A stretch of 64,000 nucleotides of DNA from contig NZ_JAUOSF010000003.1 of the NCBI RefSeq assembly GCF_030548465.1, positions 248,001 through 312,000 of the forward strand. The letters are read 5' to 3'. A program made the translations under genes and the position numbers. Shown piece after piece: positions 27,175-35,358 of this stretch. The notes under the pieces are model-generated. The model had not been told where the DNA came from, searched no databases, and saw only the letters and a program-made list of their open reading frames with translations. Positions within the stretch are counted from its first letter, which is position 1. Each line of letters begins with the position of its first letter. Source of the stretch: Tamlana sp. 2_MG-2023 (GTDB taxonomy: Bacteria; Bacteroidota; Bacteroidia; Flavobacteriales; Flavobacteriaceae).

Positions 27175-29274
27175 TTATTTCAAAAATTGAAATGCCAGCA
27201 GAGCAACAATATAAGCAAAAACAGACATGATAACCAATTGTAAAAGAGGCCATTTCCAGCTGTTTGTTTCACGTTTAACAATGGCTAAGGTACTCATACA
27301 TTGCATGGCAAATGCATAAAATAATAACAATGAAATTCCTGATGCAAAGGTGAATAAGGGTCCGCCAAGAATGGGGTTCACTTCGCCAGCCATTCTATTT
27401 TTAATGGTTTCTTCATCGTCGTTACCTACACTGTAGATGGTTGCTAAAGTGCCAACAAAAACTTCACGAGCTGCAAAAGAACTTAAAATGGCAATCCCTA
27501 TTTTCCAATCGTAACCTAAAGGTCTTATGGCGGGCTCTATGGCGCGACCTGCGATACCTATATATGAATGTTCAAGTTTGTATTGTGCTATTTTTTGATC
27601 TAAATCGTCTACTTCAAGGTTTTCTGAAGCATATTCTTTAGTAATAATTTCCTCAGCGCTATTAAAATTTTCTCCAGGCCCATAAGATGCTAAAAACCAA
27701 AGTACAATAGAGATGGCTAAAATAATTTTACCAGCACCAAAAATGAAGGCTTTCGTTTTTTCAACAACCGTATAAAATACGTTTTTAAATAAGGGCAGTT
27801 TATAGTTTGGCATTTCAACCACAAAAAACGATTTACTTCTTATTTTTAGAATTCTATTCAGAATATAAGCTGAAAGTACGGCGGTTCCAAAACCGAGTAA
27901 ATACAATAGCATTAAGGTTAATGCTTGGTAACTTAATCCTAGAAAGCGTCCTTCAGGTATCACTAAAGCTATAATTATTAAATATACTGGAAGCCTTGCT
28001 GAACAGGTTGTAAAAGGTGTGACCAAAATGGTAATTAAGCGTTCTTTCCAACTTTCAATATTTCTAGTGGCCATAATGGCTGGAATGGCACAGGCAGTTC
28101 CTGAGATTAGGGGCACAACACTTTTTCCGCTTAAACCAAAACGACGCATCACACGATCCATTAAAAAGACCACACGACTCATGTACCCACTTTCTTCTAA
28201 AATGGCGATAAATAGAAATAGAAAAGCAATTTGCGGAATAAAAATAACGATGCCGCCAAGTCCAGGAATAATCCCTTCAGAAAGTAAATCTGTAAAAGCA
28301 CCAGATGGCAGATTGTCTTTGGTCCACTCACTTAAAAATGCGAATGCACTGTCAATCATGTCCATTGGGACGGTTGCCCAGTCGTAAATGGCTTGAAATA
28401 ATGCAATTAATATGAAAAAGAAAATAACATAACCCCAAACTTTATGTGTTAAAACACGATCTAATTTAGAACGTAAATCTTTAGCCTGGGTGGCATCAAT
28501 AGTTTGTCCTTTTTTAAGCACATTATTGATGAATTGGTAACGTTTTATGGTTTCTTTTTGCTGAAGTCGTTTTAAATCCGCTTCACTTTTTGTTTTAAAA
28601 TCTTCAACCGCATCGAAATCTTTTCGGTCGGTTTTTCCGAAGTTAACATCTTGAGTAATTACTAACCAAAGCTTGTATAGAAGCTGATTAGGAAAGGCTT
28701 TACGTAAATTTCCAAAATAAGCATCATCAATTTTAGAAATATCGATGCAAGGTTGAGAAGAAACATCTTTGTAGTTAGCAATAAGTTCTTTCAGCTTGTC
28801 AATTCCAATTTTTTTCCTTGTGCTGGTTAAAGCGATTTTTGTTTGAAGCTGTTCTTCTAAATATTCAATATCTAAAGAAATCCCTTTGTAAGTCATTCTA
28901 TCTGCCATGTTAATGACTAATAGTGTTGGGATTTTTAAGTCTTTAATTTGTGTAAATATCAGTAAATTACGTTTCAAATTTTCAACATCGGTCACCACTA
29001 CGGCAATGTCTGGAAAATCCTTGTCGTTCTGGTTTAAAAGCAATTCAATAACCACACTTTCATCAAGCGATGATGCGTTTAAACTGTACGTTCCTGGTAA
29101 ATCAATAATATGCGCTTTAACACCACGCGGTAACTTGCAAACACCTTCTTTTTTTTCGACAGTAATACCTGGGTAGTTTCCAACTTTTTGGTTTAAGCCT
29201 GTTAAAGCATTAAAAACAGAGGTTTTTCCTGTATTCGGATTACCAATTAAAGCAACATTAATTTGTTTACTCAT
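27175..29274 (-). CDS. feoB: Ferrous iron transporter FeoB, full length
   Basis: A 699-residue complete FeoB. The N-terminal GTPase has G1 GNPNTGKTSVF, G3 [10 protein letters not shown] and G4 NMADR. The helical domain follows (YFGNLRKAFPNQLLYKLW). The membrane part has both Gate regions: GLGGIVIFIPQIAFLFLFIA, LSGKSVVPLISGTACAIPAI, TPFTTCSARLPVYLI and the C-terminal FAMQCMSTLAIVKRE. It differs clearly from the split FeoB at 21.8-24 kb, so this is not a recent duplication. Its start overlaps the upstream feoA by 8 bp, so the two are translationally coupled. It imports Fe2+ across the inner membrane using GTP. Confidence 0.95.
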   Translation of the reverse strand: MSKQINVALIGNPNTGKTSVFNALTGLNQKVGNYPGITVEKKEGVCKLPRGVKAHIIDLPGTYSLNASSLDESVVIELLLNQNDKDFPDIAVVVTDVENLKRNLLIFTQIKDLKIPTLLVINMADRMTYKGISLDIEYLEEQLQTKIALTSTRKKIGIDKLKELIANYKDVSSQPCIDISKIDDAYFGNLRKAFPNQLLYKLWLVITQDVNFGKTDRKDFDAVEDFKTKSEADLKRLQQKETIKRYQFINNVLKKGQTIDATQAKDLRSKLDRVLTHKVWGYVIFFFILIALFQAIYDWATVPMDMIDSAFAFLSEWTKDNLPSGAFTDLLSEGIIPGLGGIVIFIPQIAFLFLFIAILEESGYMSRVVFLMDRVMRRFGLSGKSVVPLISGTACAIPAIMATRNIESWKERLITILVTPFTTCSARLPVYLIIIALVIPEGRFLGLSYQALTLMLLYLLGFGTAVLSAYILNRILKIRSKSFFVVEMPNYKLPLFKNVFYTVVEKTKAFIFGAGKIILAISIVLWFLASYGPGENFNSAEEIITKEYASENLEVDDLDQKIAQYKLEHSYIGIAGRAIEPAIRPLGYDWKIGIAILSSFAAREVFVGTLATIYSVGNDDEETIKNRMAGEVNPILGGPLFTFASGISLLLFYAFAMQCMSTLAIVKRETNSWKWPLLQLVIMSVFAYIVALLAFQFLK

Positions 29275-29503
29275 GCGTTACTTTTTCAATTAATATATGT
29301 GCAGCAGTTTCTTTTCTAATAGCAAGATGCGATCCGTTTATATTTAAGTACATCGGATCATGAAATGGTGCTAACTGAACTAGTTTTACGCTATTGCCAG
29401 GCAGGCATCCCATTTCTAAGAGTTTTAGAGGAATATGTATCGAGGAAACATCGGTAATAATGGCGCTTTCCCCACGTTCTAATTGTGCTAAAGTATCTTG
29501 CAA
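29267..29503 (-). CDS. feoA: Ferrous iron transport protein FeoA
   Basis: A 78-residue SH3-like FeoA. The family pattern is visible: LAQLERGESAIITDVS, LKLLEMGCLPGNSVKLVQ, then HLAIRKETAAHILIE. It is cytoplasmic and thought to support FeoB activity at the membrane. The stop overlaps the feoB start by 8 bp. A -7 box (TATTTTTG on the minus strand) lies 27 bp before the ATG. Confidence 0.92.
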   Translation of the reverse strand: MQDTLAQLERGESAIITDVSSIHIPLKLLEMGCLPGNSVKLVQLAPFHDPMYLNINGSHLAIRKETAAHILIEKVTHE

Positions 29504-29529
29504 GATTATTTAGATTGATTTTAAAGAAG

Positions 29530-29537
29530 CAAAAATA
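29530..29537 (-). promoter_or_regulatory. Promoter -7 box of feoAB
   Basis: CAAAAATA on the plus strand equals TATTTTTG on the minus strand, matching TAnnTTTG. Just upstream lies an inverted repeat TAGGC-N12-GCCTA at 29549-29570 that could bind a regulator. Confidence 0.45.
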
Positions 29538-29574
29538 GGATAAATAAATAGGCTAAAAAAATTGTGCCTAAAAA

Positions 29575-30249
29575 CTATTGTAAGTATTCTTCCTTTAGTA
29601 TGGCGATATCGTTAAGAAGTTTTTCGATTTCCTCTGGATTGGTACCATCGTAAAATCCTCTAATTTGACGTTTTTTATCTATAAGCATAAAGTTTTCGGT
29701 GTGCACCATATCGAATGGCCCGCCGTCACCGTCATCTTTAACGGCTAAATAACTTTTTCTAGCCAGGGCGTATATCTGTTTTTTGTCTCCCGTGACTAAA
29801 TTCCACTTTTTATCGTTAACCCCTTTTTTTATAGCATAGCGTTTCAGTTGTGCTACGGTGTCAATTTTTGGTGTTACAGAATGTGATAGTAACATGACTT
29901 CATCATCGTTTAAAATTTCCTTTTGGATTTCAGCCATGTTTTTGGTCATAATCGGACAAATAGTAGGGCAGGTTGTAAAAAAGAAATCGGCAACATAAAT
30001 TTTATCTTTATAATCGTTTTGCGTAATTGTTTTTCCGTTTTGATTTGTTAAACTGAAATCGGCAATCTTATGGTATTTCTTTTTGTATTGAAGCGTGCTG
30101 TCTACAAGTTCGGTGCTTACCATACTAGGTTGATAAATAGGTAAGGGCTGATAAACATTAAGTGTGTTGTATATAATTGTCACGATTATTATTGAAATAA
30201 TACCGAAAACAATAGCGAAAATTTTATAATCCTTAAAAAACGATGACAT
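29575..30249 (-). CDS. SCO1/SenC family protein
   Basis: A 224-residue protein anchored by one N-terminal helix (IFAIVFGIISIIIVTIIY), with a periplasmic thioredoxin-like SCO domain. The copper-binding motif CxxxC is present (FFTTCPTICPIM) and the distal His lies in MVHTENFMLID. SCO proteins deliver copper to the CuA site of cytochrome c oxidase or act as thiol reductases. The ATG at 30249 is favoured over a TTG at 30279 because the latter overlaps the -7 box. It is convergent to nothing and lies just upstream of feoA on the same strand, but with its own promoter. Confidence 0.88.
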   Translation of the reverse strand: MSSFFKDYKIFAIVFGIISIIIVTIIYNTLNVYQPLPIYQPSMVSTELVDSTLQYKKKYHKIADFSLTNQNGKTITQNDYKDKIYVADFFFTTCPTICPIMTKNMAEIQKEILNDDEVMLLSHSVTPKIDTVAQLKRYAIKKGVNDKKWNLVTGDKKQIYALARKSYLAVKDDGDGGPFDMVHTENFMLIDKKRQIRGFYDGTNPEEIEKLLNDIAILKEEYLQ

Positions 30250-30276
30250 ATGGAAGTTTGTGAATTTAAATGGTGG

Positions 30277-30284
30277 CAAAAATA
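30277..30284 (-). promoter_or_regulatory. Promoter -7 box of the SCO1-like gene
   Basis: TATTTTTG on the minus strand, 28 bp before the ATG at 30249. It decides against the upstream TTG start. Confidence 0.5.
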
Positions 30285-30412
30285 CGATGAATCTGTTGTG
30301 TTATAAAATTTTAAGACTAAAGAAATGCCTTAGTATATTGAAGTTCAAGCTTAAATTACTGTTAAATCCATGGGCTTTATTTAATTGTTTTCCCAAAGTT
30401 GGTTTAAAACCT

Positions 30413-30420
30413 TACTTTTG
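30413..30420 (+). promoter_or_regulatory. Promoter -7 box of rseP
   Basis: TACTTTTG matches TAnnTTTG, with its final G 30 bp before the ATG at 30450. Confidence 0.5.
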
Positions 30421-30449
30421 CACGATTATAAAAAATGTTAGACTAATAT

Positions 30450-31793
30450 ATGGAGTTTGTTATAAAGATATCTCAGTTTTTACTAAGCCTTTCGTTACTA
30501 ATTGTTTTGCATGAAATGGGGCATTTTATCCCAGCAAAATTGTTTAAAACACGTGTTGAAAAATTCTATTTGTTTTTTGATGTGAAGTTTTCACTATTCA
30601 AAAAGAAAATTGGAGAAACCGTTTATGGTATTGGATGGTTACCTCTGGGTGGTTATGTGAAAATATCGGGGATGATCGATGAAAGTATGGATACCGAGCA
30701 AATGGCTAAAGATCCTGAGCCTTGGGAATTTCGTTCTAAACCGGCTTGGCAGCGTTTAATTATTATGCTTGGTGGTGTGACGGTGAATTTCCTATTAGCA
30801 ATTTTCATTTACATTGGGATGAGCTATTTTTATGGCGATACTTTTTTGCCTAATGATAATATTAATGATGGCCTTTTAGTTGAAAGTACCGTTGCAAACA
30901 AAGTTGGATTGCATACTGGTGATAAAATTATTGCTGTTGATGGCGATAAGATTGAAAAATTCTCAGACATTCCTGAAAAAGTACTATTTGGAAAAGAAAT
31001 TGAAATAGAAAGAGATGGCACGCGTTCTACTGTACATATGCCACAAGATTTCTTGTCGCAATTAATGGATGCTAAAGAAAAAGGATTCATTAGTTTACGT
31101 CAGCCATTTATAGTATCGAAAGTTCCTGATACGTCCTACAATGTAGGAAGTGGTTTAAAAAATGGAGATATTATAGTTGGTATGAATAACCGTCCTACTA
31201 AATATCTAGACCAAGTAATAACGGCTTTAGAGGAGTCCAAAGGACAACAAGTTACAGCAACCGTAAAACGTGATGATAATGAAATTGAGTTACCGCTTTT
31301 AGTTAATGAAAACGGCAAAATAGGGGTTGAATTAGCAGGAGCTACTTCAAAAACATTAGAAGCTTTAGGTTATTATAAATTTGATGTTAAGGAGTATGGA
31401 TTCTTGGATTCTTTTCCTGTTGGTTTAAATAAGGCTAAAGATAAACTTGTTTCATATTGGGATCAATTAGGCGCTATATTTTCACCAAGTACTGGTGCCT
31501 ATAAAGGTGTAGGTGGCTTTAAAGCAATTTATGATATCTTTCCAAGTTCTTGGAGCTGGCAAGTATTTTGGAGCATTACAGCCTTTCTATCGATTATGTT
31601 GGGGGTTTTAAACCTATTGCCTATTCCTGCGCTAGATGGTGGACATGTGATGTTTTTATTATATGAAATGATATCTGGAAGAAAACCTGGAGATAAATTT
31701 ATGGAGTATGCTCAAATGGTTGGATTCTTCCTTTTAATAGCATTAGTGCTCTTTGCAAACGGTAATGATATCTATAAAGCAATTTTTCAATAA
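30450..31793 (+). CDS. rseP: Site-2 zinc metalloprotease RseP
   Basis: A 447-residue intramembrane metalloprotease. The zinc site HEMGHF is in the first membrane helix, with the third ligand in LLPIPALDGGHVMF. Between them are PDZ domains (GLHTGDKIIAVDGDKIEKF and GLKNGDIIVGMNNRPTKYL). Membrane helices also lie at about 110-130 and 425-445. RseP cleaves membrane-spanning anti-sigma factors and leftover signal peptides. Its length agrees with the family. tRNA-Asn follows downstream with its own promoter. Confidence 0.95.
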   Translation: MEFVIKISQFLLSLSLLIVLHEMGHFIPAKLFKTRVEKFYLFFDVKFSLFKKKIGETVYGIGWLPLGGYVKISGMIDESMDTEQMAKDPEPWEFRSKPAWQRLIIMLGGVTVNFLLAIFIYIGMSYFYGDTFLPNDNINDGLLVESTVANKVGLHTGDKIIAVDGDKIEKFSDIPEKVLFGKEIEIERDGTRSTVHMPQDFLSQLMDAKEKGFISLRQPFIVSKVPDTSYNVGSGLKNGDIIVGMNNRPTKYLDQVITALEESKGQQVTATVKRDDNEIELPLLVNENGKIGVELAGATSKTLEALGYYKFDVKEYGFLDSFPVGLNKAKDKLVSYWDQLGAIFSPSTGAYKGVGGFKAIYDIFPSSWSWQVFWSITAFLSIMLGVLNLLPIPALDGGHVMFLLYEMISGRKPGDKFMEYAQMVGFFLLIALVLFANGNDIYKAIFQ

Positions 31794-31808
31794 TTTTTTT
31801 TAAAAAAG

Positions 31809-31839
31809 TTTGCAGAAACTAAAAAAGCTTTTATATTTG
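31809..31839 (+). promoter_or_regulatory. Promoter of tRNA-Asn
   Basis: TTTG (31809-31812), 19-bp spacer, TATATTTG (31832-31839). This is a full match to the flavobacterial -33/-7 promoter and lies 26 bp before the tRNA. Confidence 0.75.
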
Positions 31840-31864
31840 CACTCGCTAAGCAAAACAGCAACAC

Positions 31865-31938
31865 TCCTTCTTAGCTCAGTTGGTTAGAGCATCTGACTGT
31901 TAATCAGAGGGTCCTTGGTTCGAGCCCAAGAGAAGGAG
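31865..31938 (+). tRNA. tRNA-Asn (GTT)
   Basis: A 74-nt cloverleaf: acceptor arms TCCTTCT and AGAAGGA, D arm GCTCAGTTGGTTAGAGC, anticodon arm TCTGA-CTGTTAA-TCAGA with anticodon GTT (31899-31901) and T arm CTTGG-TTCGAGC-CCAAG. The CCA tail is not encoded. A terminator hairpin follows. Confidence 0.96.
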
Positions 31939-31949
31939 CTTAGTATTAG

Positions 31950-31982
31950 AAAGCCTTTACAGAAATGTAGAGGCTTTTTTTA
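31950..31982 (+). terminator. Terminator after tRNA-Asn
   Basis: AAAGCCTTTACA pairs with TGTAGAGGCTTT around GAAA, followed by a T run. Confidence 0.85.
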
Positions 31983-32031
31983 TGGGCTTAACTCAGGTCT
32001 TTATTCACGTGATGTTTGGGATCATTGGTAG

Positions 32032-32436
32032 TTATGCAAGTTTTTTATTTAAACTTTTGTTTAGCAAACCCATAGCTACATATAATACTGGAGATATTAG
32101 GATTTCTTGAATAGTAAGACAGAATAGTTTTAGTTTAATGCTAATGCTACTGATTAACCAATCGAATAACCCTAAAGAGGTTAAAATACATAAGCCTGAG
32201 ATATGCACAAGATGCCAAATTGAAGACATCCAGGAGTCTTTTAGTTTACCTAAATGAAACGTGCCAATAAAATAGATCGCTACAGTAGTAGCTAAGCTAA
32301 TAGCGTGCCTTAATTTTCGAGGGATAGTATTAGCGTTTGCATTATCTGCAAAATAAATATAGTATAATGAATAGAGTGTGATAATCATTAAAAGTCCTGA
32401 GACGAACCTGATGTTATCTGTCTTGTAGAGTTTCAT
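32032..32436 (-). CDS. XrtF system-associated membrane protein
   Basis: A 134-residue protein with about four membrane helices (FVSGLLMIITLYSLYYIYF, ISLATTVAIYFIGTFHLG, WHLVHISGLCILTSLGLFDW, EILISPVLYVAMGLL). It overlaps the 3' end of the exosortase gene by 23 bp, so the two are translationally coupled. Its position, size and topology fit the small protein that accompanies XrtF exosortases in flavobacteria. Its function is not known. Confidence 0.72.
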   Translation of the reverse strand: MKLYKTDNIRFVSGLLMIITLYSLYYIYFADNANANTIPRKLRHAISLATTVAIYFIGTFHLGKLKDSWMSSIWHLVHISGLCILTSLGLFDWLISSISIKLKLFCLTIQEILISPVLYVAMGLLNKSLNKKLA

Positions 32437-33010
32437 GATTTAGGGTGATTTTCCGTGCAAAAATGTACCATAATAAAAACGTTGTAGCGTAAATAACGGC
32501 TTTGAATATATAATGATGCGCGAGATCGAAGTAAGCATGGTAGTATTCGCGTAGATAGATTAATCCGATACACCTTATGATATTAATGGCATCTATTATT
32601 ATAAGACCTAATAAGATGTACTTTACTTTACGCCAAAATTTAGAAGGCATACAGACAATGAAACCAATATATAAAACCATTAATGCTAATCCGTTGCATG
32701 CATTAGCAATATTTAATATTTTTTTGTCGTGATGATAAATTTCAGAATAAAATTCATTTATAATTTCTCCTGAATAACTAGATGTAAGAATAGTGTTCTT
32801 GCTAGAGAACCCTGTCATATCTCCCAAATGATTTAAAACTAAAACAGAAAAGTCGCCAACATGGGTGGTTAAAAATTGTTGCGGGAAAACAGAATCATAA
32901 ATAAAAAGTCCATAAAGAACTTCCCAAATTATATAAAATAATAAGGCTTTTCCTAAGAAAAGCCTTATTGGTAATGGAATTTTGCTCTTAAAAGCACTAA
33001 ATTTTGTCAT
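32414..33010 (-). CDS. xrtF: Exosortase family protein XrtF
   Basis: A 198-residue inner-membrane cysteine transpeptidase-like protein. The exosortase triad is visible: Cys in NACNGLALMVLYIGF, Arg in NIIRCIGLIYLRE and His in LAHHYIFKAVIYATT. About five to six membrane helices are present. Exosortases cleave C-terminal PEP-CTERM-like sorting signals and are proposed to transfer the substrate to a surface component. The ATG at 33010 is used; an upstream in-frame start at 33040 lies deep in the previous gene. It overlaps the putative substrate gene upstream by 14 bp and its partner downstream by 23 bp. Confidence 0.88.
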   Translation of the reverse strand: MTKFSAFKSKIPLPIRLFLGKALLFYIIWEVLYGLFIYDSVFPQQFLTTHVGDFSVLVLNHLGDMTGFSSKNTILTSSYSGEIINEFYSEIYHHDKKILNIANACNGLALMVLYIGFIVCMPSKFWRKVKYILLGLIIIDAINIIRCIGLIYLREYYHAYFDLAHHYIFKAVIYATTFLLWYIFARKITLNHETLQDR

Positions 33011-33431
33011 TCTTCTCTTTACGTAATTTTCTAATTCCAAATGCAGCCGCCCCTAAAACTAAAAAGCTTAAACCGCCATCTAAAGGAATGTCGTCACCAG
33101 GAGTAGGTGTTTCATCAGGAGGTGTGTGATTACATGGACCGTTACAACAACCCTTTTTTTGTTTAGGTTTGTTTTGTCTAGGTTTTTTGTAGCCAGTGTT
33201 GTCTTTAATTTTGTTCGGGAATCCACGCTTCCAACGATCATTGTCACCAACGGTTGCCACTGCCAGGGTTAAGGGGGAAAAAACAAGGTTTAACGAAGTG
33301 AACTGAAGCTCTGATGAAAGCGCTGAGTTTACTTTGTGAGTTGTTGCGTTCAAATTAGTTGATATTGTAAATACAAGCATAATTGCAAACACCCTTAAAA
33401 AGCCGAAAACTGTTTTTGTTTTGATTTTCAT
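32997..33431 (-). CDS. Small exported protein with PEP-CTERM-like (PID-CTERM type) sorting signal
   Basis: A 144-residue putative exosortase substrate. It has a signal peptide (VFGFLRVFAIMLVFTISTN), a basic central part (WKRGFPNKIKD, KKPRQNKPKQKKG), a Cys-rich patch (GCCNGPCNH), an acidic Pro-rich linker (TPPDETPTPGDD) and a C-terminal sorting signal: the motif IPLDGG, a hydrophobic helix (LSFLVLGAAAFGI) and a basic tail (RKLRKEK). This three-part signal is what exosortases recognise. It overlaps xrtF and is very likely the dedicated substrate. What the mature protein does is not known. Confidence 0.75.
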   Translation of the reverse strand: MKIKTKTVFGFLRVFAIMLVFTISTNLNATTHKVNSALSSELQFTSLNLVFSPLTLAVATVGDNDRWKRGFPNKIKDNTGYKKPRQNKPKQKKGCCNGPCNHTPPDETPTPGDDIPLDGGLSFLVLGAAAFGIRKLRKEKNDKI

Positions 33432-33653
33432 TTTGTAAATGTTTAATTGATTAATAATAGCGTTATTAAAAGTAATCAGTAATTTGAATCAATTTGTTGT
33501 TTTTGCAATATTTTCGATGAATCATGATTTTTATCCTTTAAAACGCAATAAATAGCAAAAAACATCGATGAACGGAACTATCTTATAAACAGGCTTTTAT
33601 GTGCTTTTTAGTCTTTGTTTTTAATTAAATAGACAAACTGCTAAATAAGCTGT

Positions 33654-34004
33654 TTATTGAAGGGCTAATTTTGCGGTTTCTATGTTTTTTTTAGAGTTGC
33701 CAATAAAAATAGAATCGTTTATAATAATTACAGGTCTGCTTAAAAAGGTGTAATGTTCTAGAATGTAATACTTAAAATCACGCTCAGTTAAATTTTGATT
33801 TTTTAAATCCATTTCCTTATAAAGTTTGGCGCGTTTACTAAACAAGGCTTCATAACTTCCTGAAAGGGCTTTCATTTGATCTAATTGCTCAGAGGTTATG
33901 GGTTCCGATTTAATGTCTTGAAGAATAAATTCAGAAGATAGATTTAAATCTTTTAATATGCGTGTGCAGGTCGTGCAAGTTTTAAGATAATATACTTTTT
34001 TCAT
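33654..34004 (-). CDS. ArsC/Spx-like protein
   Basis: A 116-residue thioredoxin-fold protein of the ArsC/Spx/YffB group. The N-terminal motif YYLKTCTTCTRIL carries a CxxC pair, and the family's C-terminal motif RPVIIINDSIFIG is present. Arsenate reductases of this family use the N-terminal Cys; with no ars genes nearby, an arsenic role is only a guess. The ATG at 34004 is preferred over an upstream TTG. It is divergent from the DinB-like gene with 58 bp between them. Confidence 0.75.
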   Translation of the reverse strand: MKKVYYLKTCTTCTRILKDLNLSSEFILQDIKSEPITSEQLDQMKALSGSYEALFSKRAKLYKEMDLKNQNLTERDFKYYILEHYTFLSRPVIIINDSIFIGNSKKNIETAKLALQ

Positions 34005-34062
34005 AATTCTATATGTTTTGAAAAACAAATTAAAAGTATATTTATTGAAAAATTAAATTATA

Positions 34063-34527
34063 ATGGATTTTACATTTGAGGCACAAAAAAATATAAGAAG
34101 TATTTTTTATAACATCATTAAAAACAACACTTTGGAAGATTTGAATAAAATTCCAATTGGTTTTAATAATAATGTAATTTGGAATATTGCACATTGCGTG
34201 GTTACGCAACACTTATTAACTTATAAACTCTCTGGTTTGGATGGGTTTCTAGCTTCTGAAATGATAGAGAGTTACAGAAAAGATACAAAACCAGAAAGAA
34301 ATTTGAGTCAGGAAGAAGTTGATGATATACAAGCGCTTTTGTTATCAACTATAGAAAAAACTAAATTAGATTATGGGCAGGATATTTTTAATAATTTTAA
34401 TGAATATACGGTTTCTACAACAGGAAACACATTACGCAATATTAATGATGCGCTAGAATTTTCGATTGTCCACGATAGTATTCATTATGGATATGTATTG
34501 GCGTTGTTAAAAGTTATTAAAAATTAA
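34063..34527 (+). CDS. DinB-like four-helix-bundle protein
   Basis: A 154-residue cytoplasmic protein of the DinB/YfiT superfamily. Three metal-ligand His are placed as usual: one in WNIAHCVVTQH and two in FSIVHDSIHYGYV. Members are thiol-dependent transferases or of unknown function. Its 3' end overlaps that of the convergent lipoprotein gene by 21 bp. Confidence 0.78.
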   Translation: MDFTFEAQKNIRSIFYNIIKNNTLEDLNKIPIGFNNNVIWNIAHCVVTQHLLTYKLSGLDGFLASEMIESYRKDTKPERNLSQEEVDDIQALLLSTIEKTKLDYGQDIFNNFNEYTVSTTGNTLRNINDALEFSIVHDSIHYGYVLALLKVIKN

Positions 34528-35223
34528 GTAGGGTTTTGCTTCTTCAAAAGGAATTTTAAATTCTATGATGCCTTCGGAATAGGCTGCTATTTCGAAGGTG
34601 TTATATAGAAAAACGAGACCTTCTTCAGTGTAAGCAATATTAGAAGGTAGCTTGAATTCATCTTGGTTTAAAAGGATGTTCTTATCTTCAATCGAACTTT
34701 GATAGTAAGGTTTTGCAATTGATTTTAAACCTGCAATATCACTGAATAGCGCCGTATTAGCTATTAGTTTTCCGTTTTTGCTATTAAAATTTAAAAACGT
34801 GATTTTTGAATTGCCATGGGCTCCACCAGTATTGGTATAAGCAGTTAGGGCAATACTTATAATGTCTTCAGATTGATATAATACTTCTCCGTCAATTTGG
34901 GTTTCCCAGATTTGTTCGCTATCGGGGAAATCTTGCTTAAAAGCTTCGTATTCATTTACAAAGGAATTGATACTTTCAATAATGGTTTGAGGTGATACTT
35001 CGTTAGGGTCTCCAGTTTGCATAGCGGAAATCACATTGTTCTCAATACTGGAGTTAATAGAATTAATAATAGAAGCCTTGCCTTTAGCCTGAGGGATATT
35101 AATTTCTACTATATCGTTATTTTTTGATGACATATGAATTTCAGAAAAAGAAATCTGTAAAGCCTTCTCACAAGAGATACTTAGTAGTAACAACAAAAAA
35201 AGGAGGTTCTTTAAATAGCGCAT
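34507..35223 (-). CDS. Lipoprotein with DUF4163/DUF3298 (RsiV-like) domains
   Basis: A 238-residue lipoprotein with signal MRYLKNLLFLLLLLSISC (lipobox SISC). The periplasmic part resembles the DUF4163 plus DUF3298 pair: an N-terminal beta-alpha domain (VEINIPQAKG), then the family motif AYTNTGGAHGNSKITFLNF, and the C-terminal FKIPFEEAKPYL. Such domains occur in RsiV, where they bind lysozyme, and in PdaC; here the ligand is unknown. Two ATG starts (35232 and 35223) are possible; the shorter gives the cleaner lipoprotein signal. Confidence 0.75.
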   Translation of the reverse strand: MRYLKNLLFLLLLLSISCEKALQISFSEIHMSSKNNDIVEINIPQAKGKASIINSINSSIENNVISAMQTGDPNEVSPQTIIESINSFVNEYEAFKQDFPDSEQIWETQIDGEVLYQSEDIISIALTAYTNTGGAHGNSKITFLNFNSKNGKLIANTALFSDIAGLKSIAKPYYQSSIEDKNILLNQDEFKLPSNIAYTEEGLVFLYNTFEIAAYSEGIIEFKIPFEEAKPYLIFNNF

Positions 35224-35358
35224 ATTTGGCATTTTTGATTTAGCATAAATGTAAATATAGAAAATGATTGTACCGCATTATTCTATCGTTTTCTAAGAAA
35301 AAAACACGAAAGGTGTATGTATAGAGAAAGAAATTTAACTTTTAGCGAATACAGCCAA

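Noticed and set aside
28019-28387. 122-codon plus-strand frame
   Set aside because: It lies opposite the membrane region of the complete feoB and resembles no known family.
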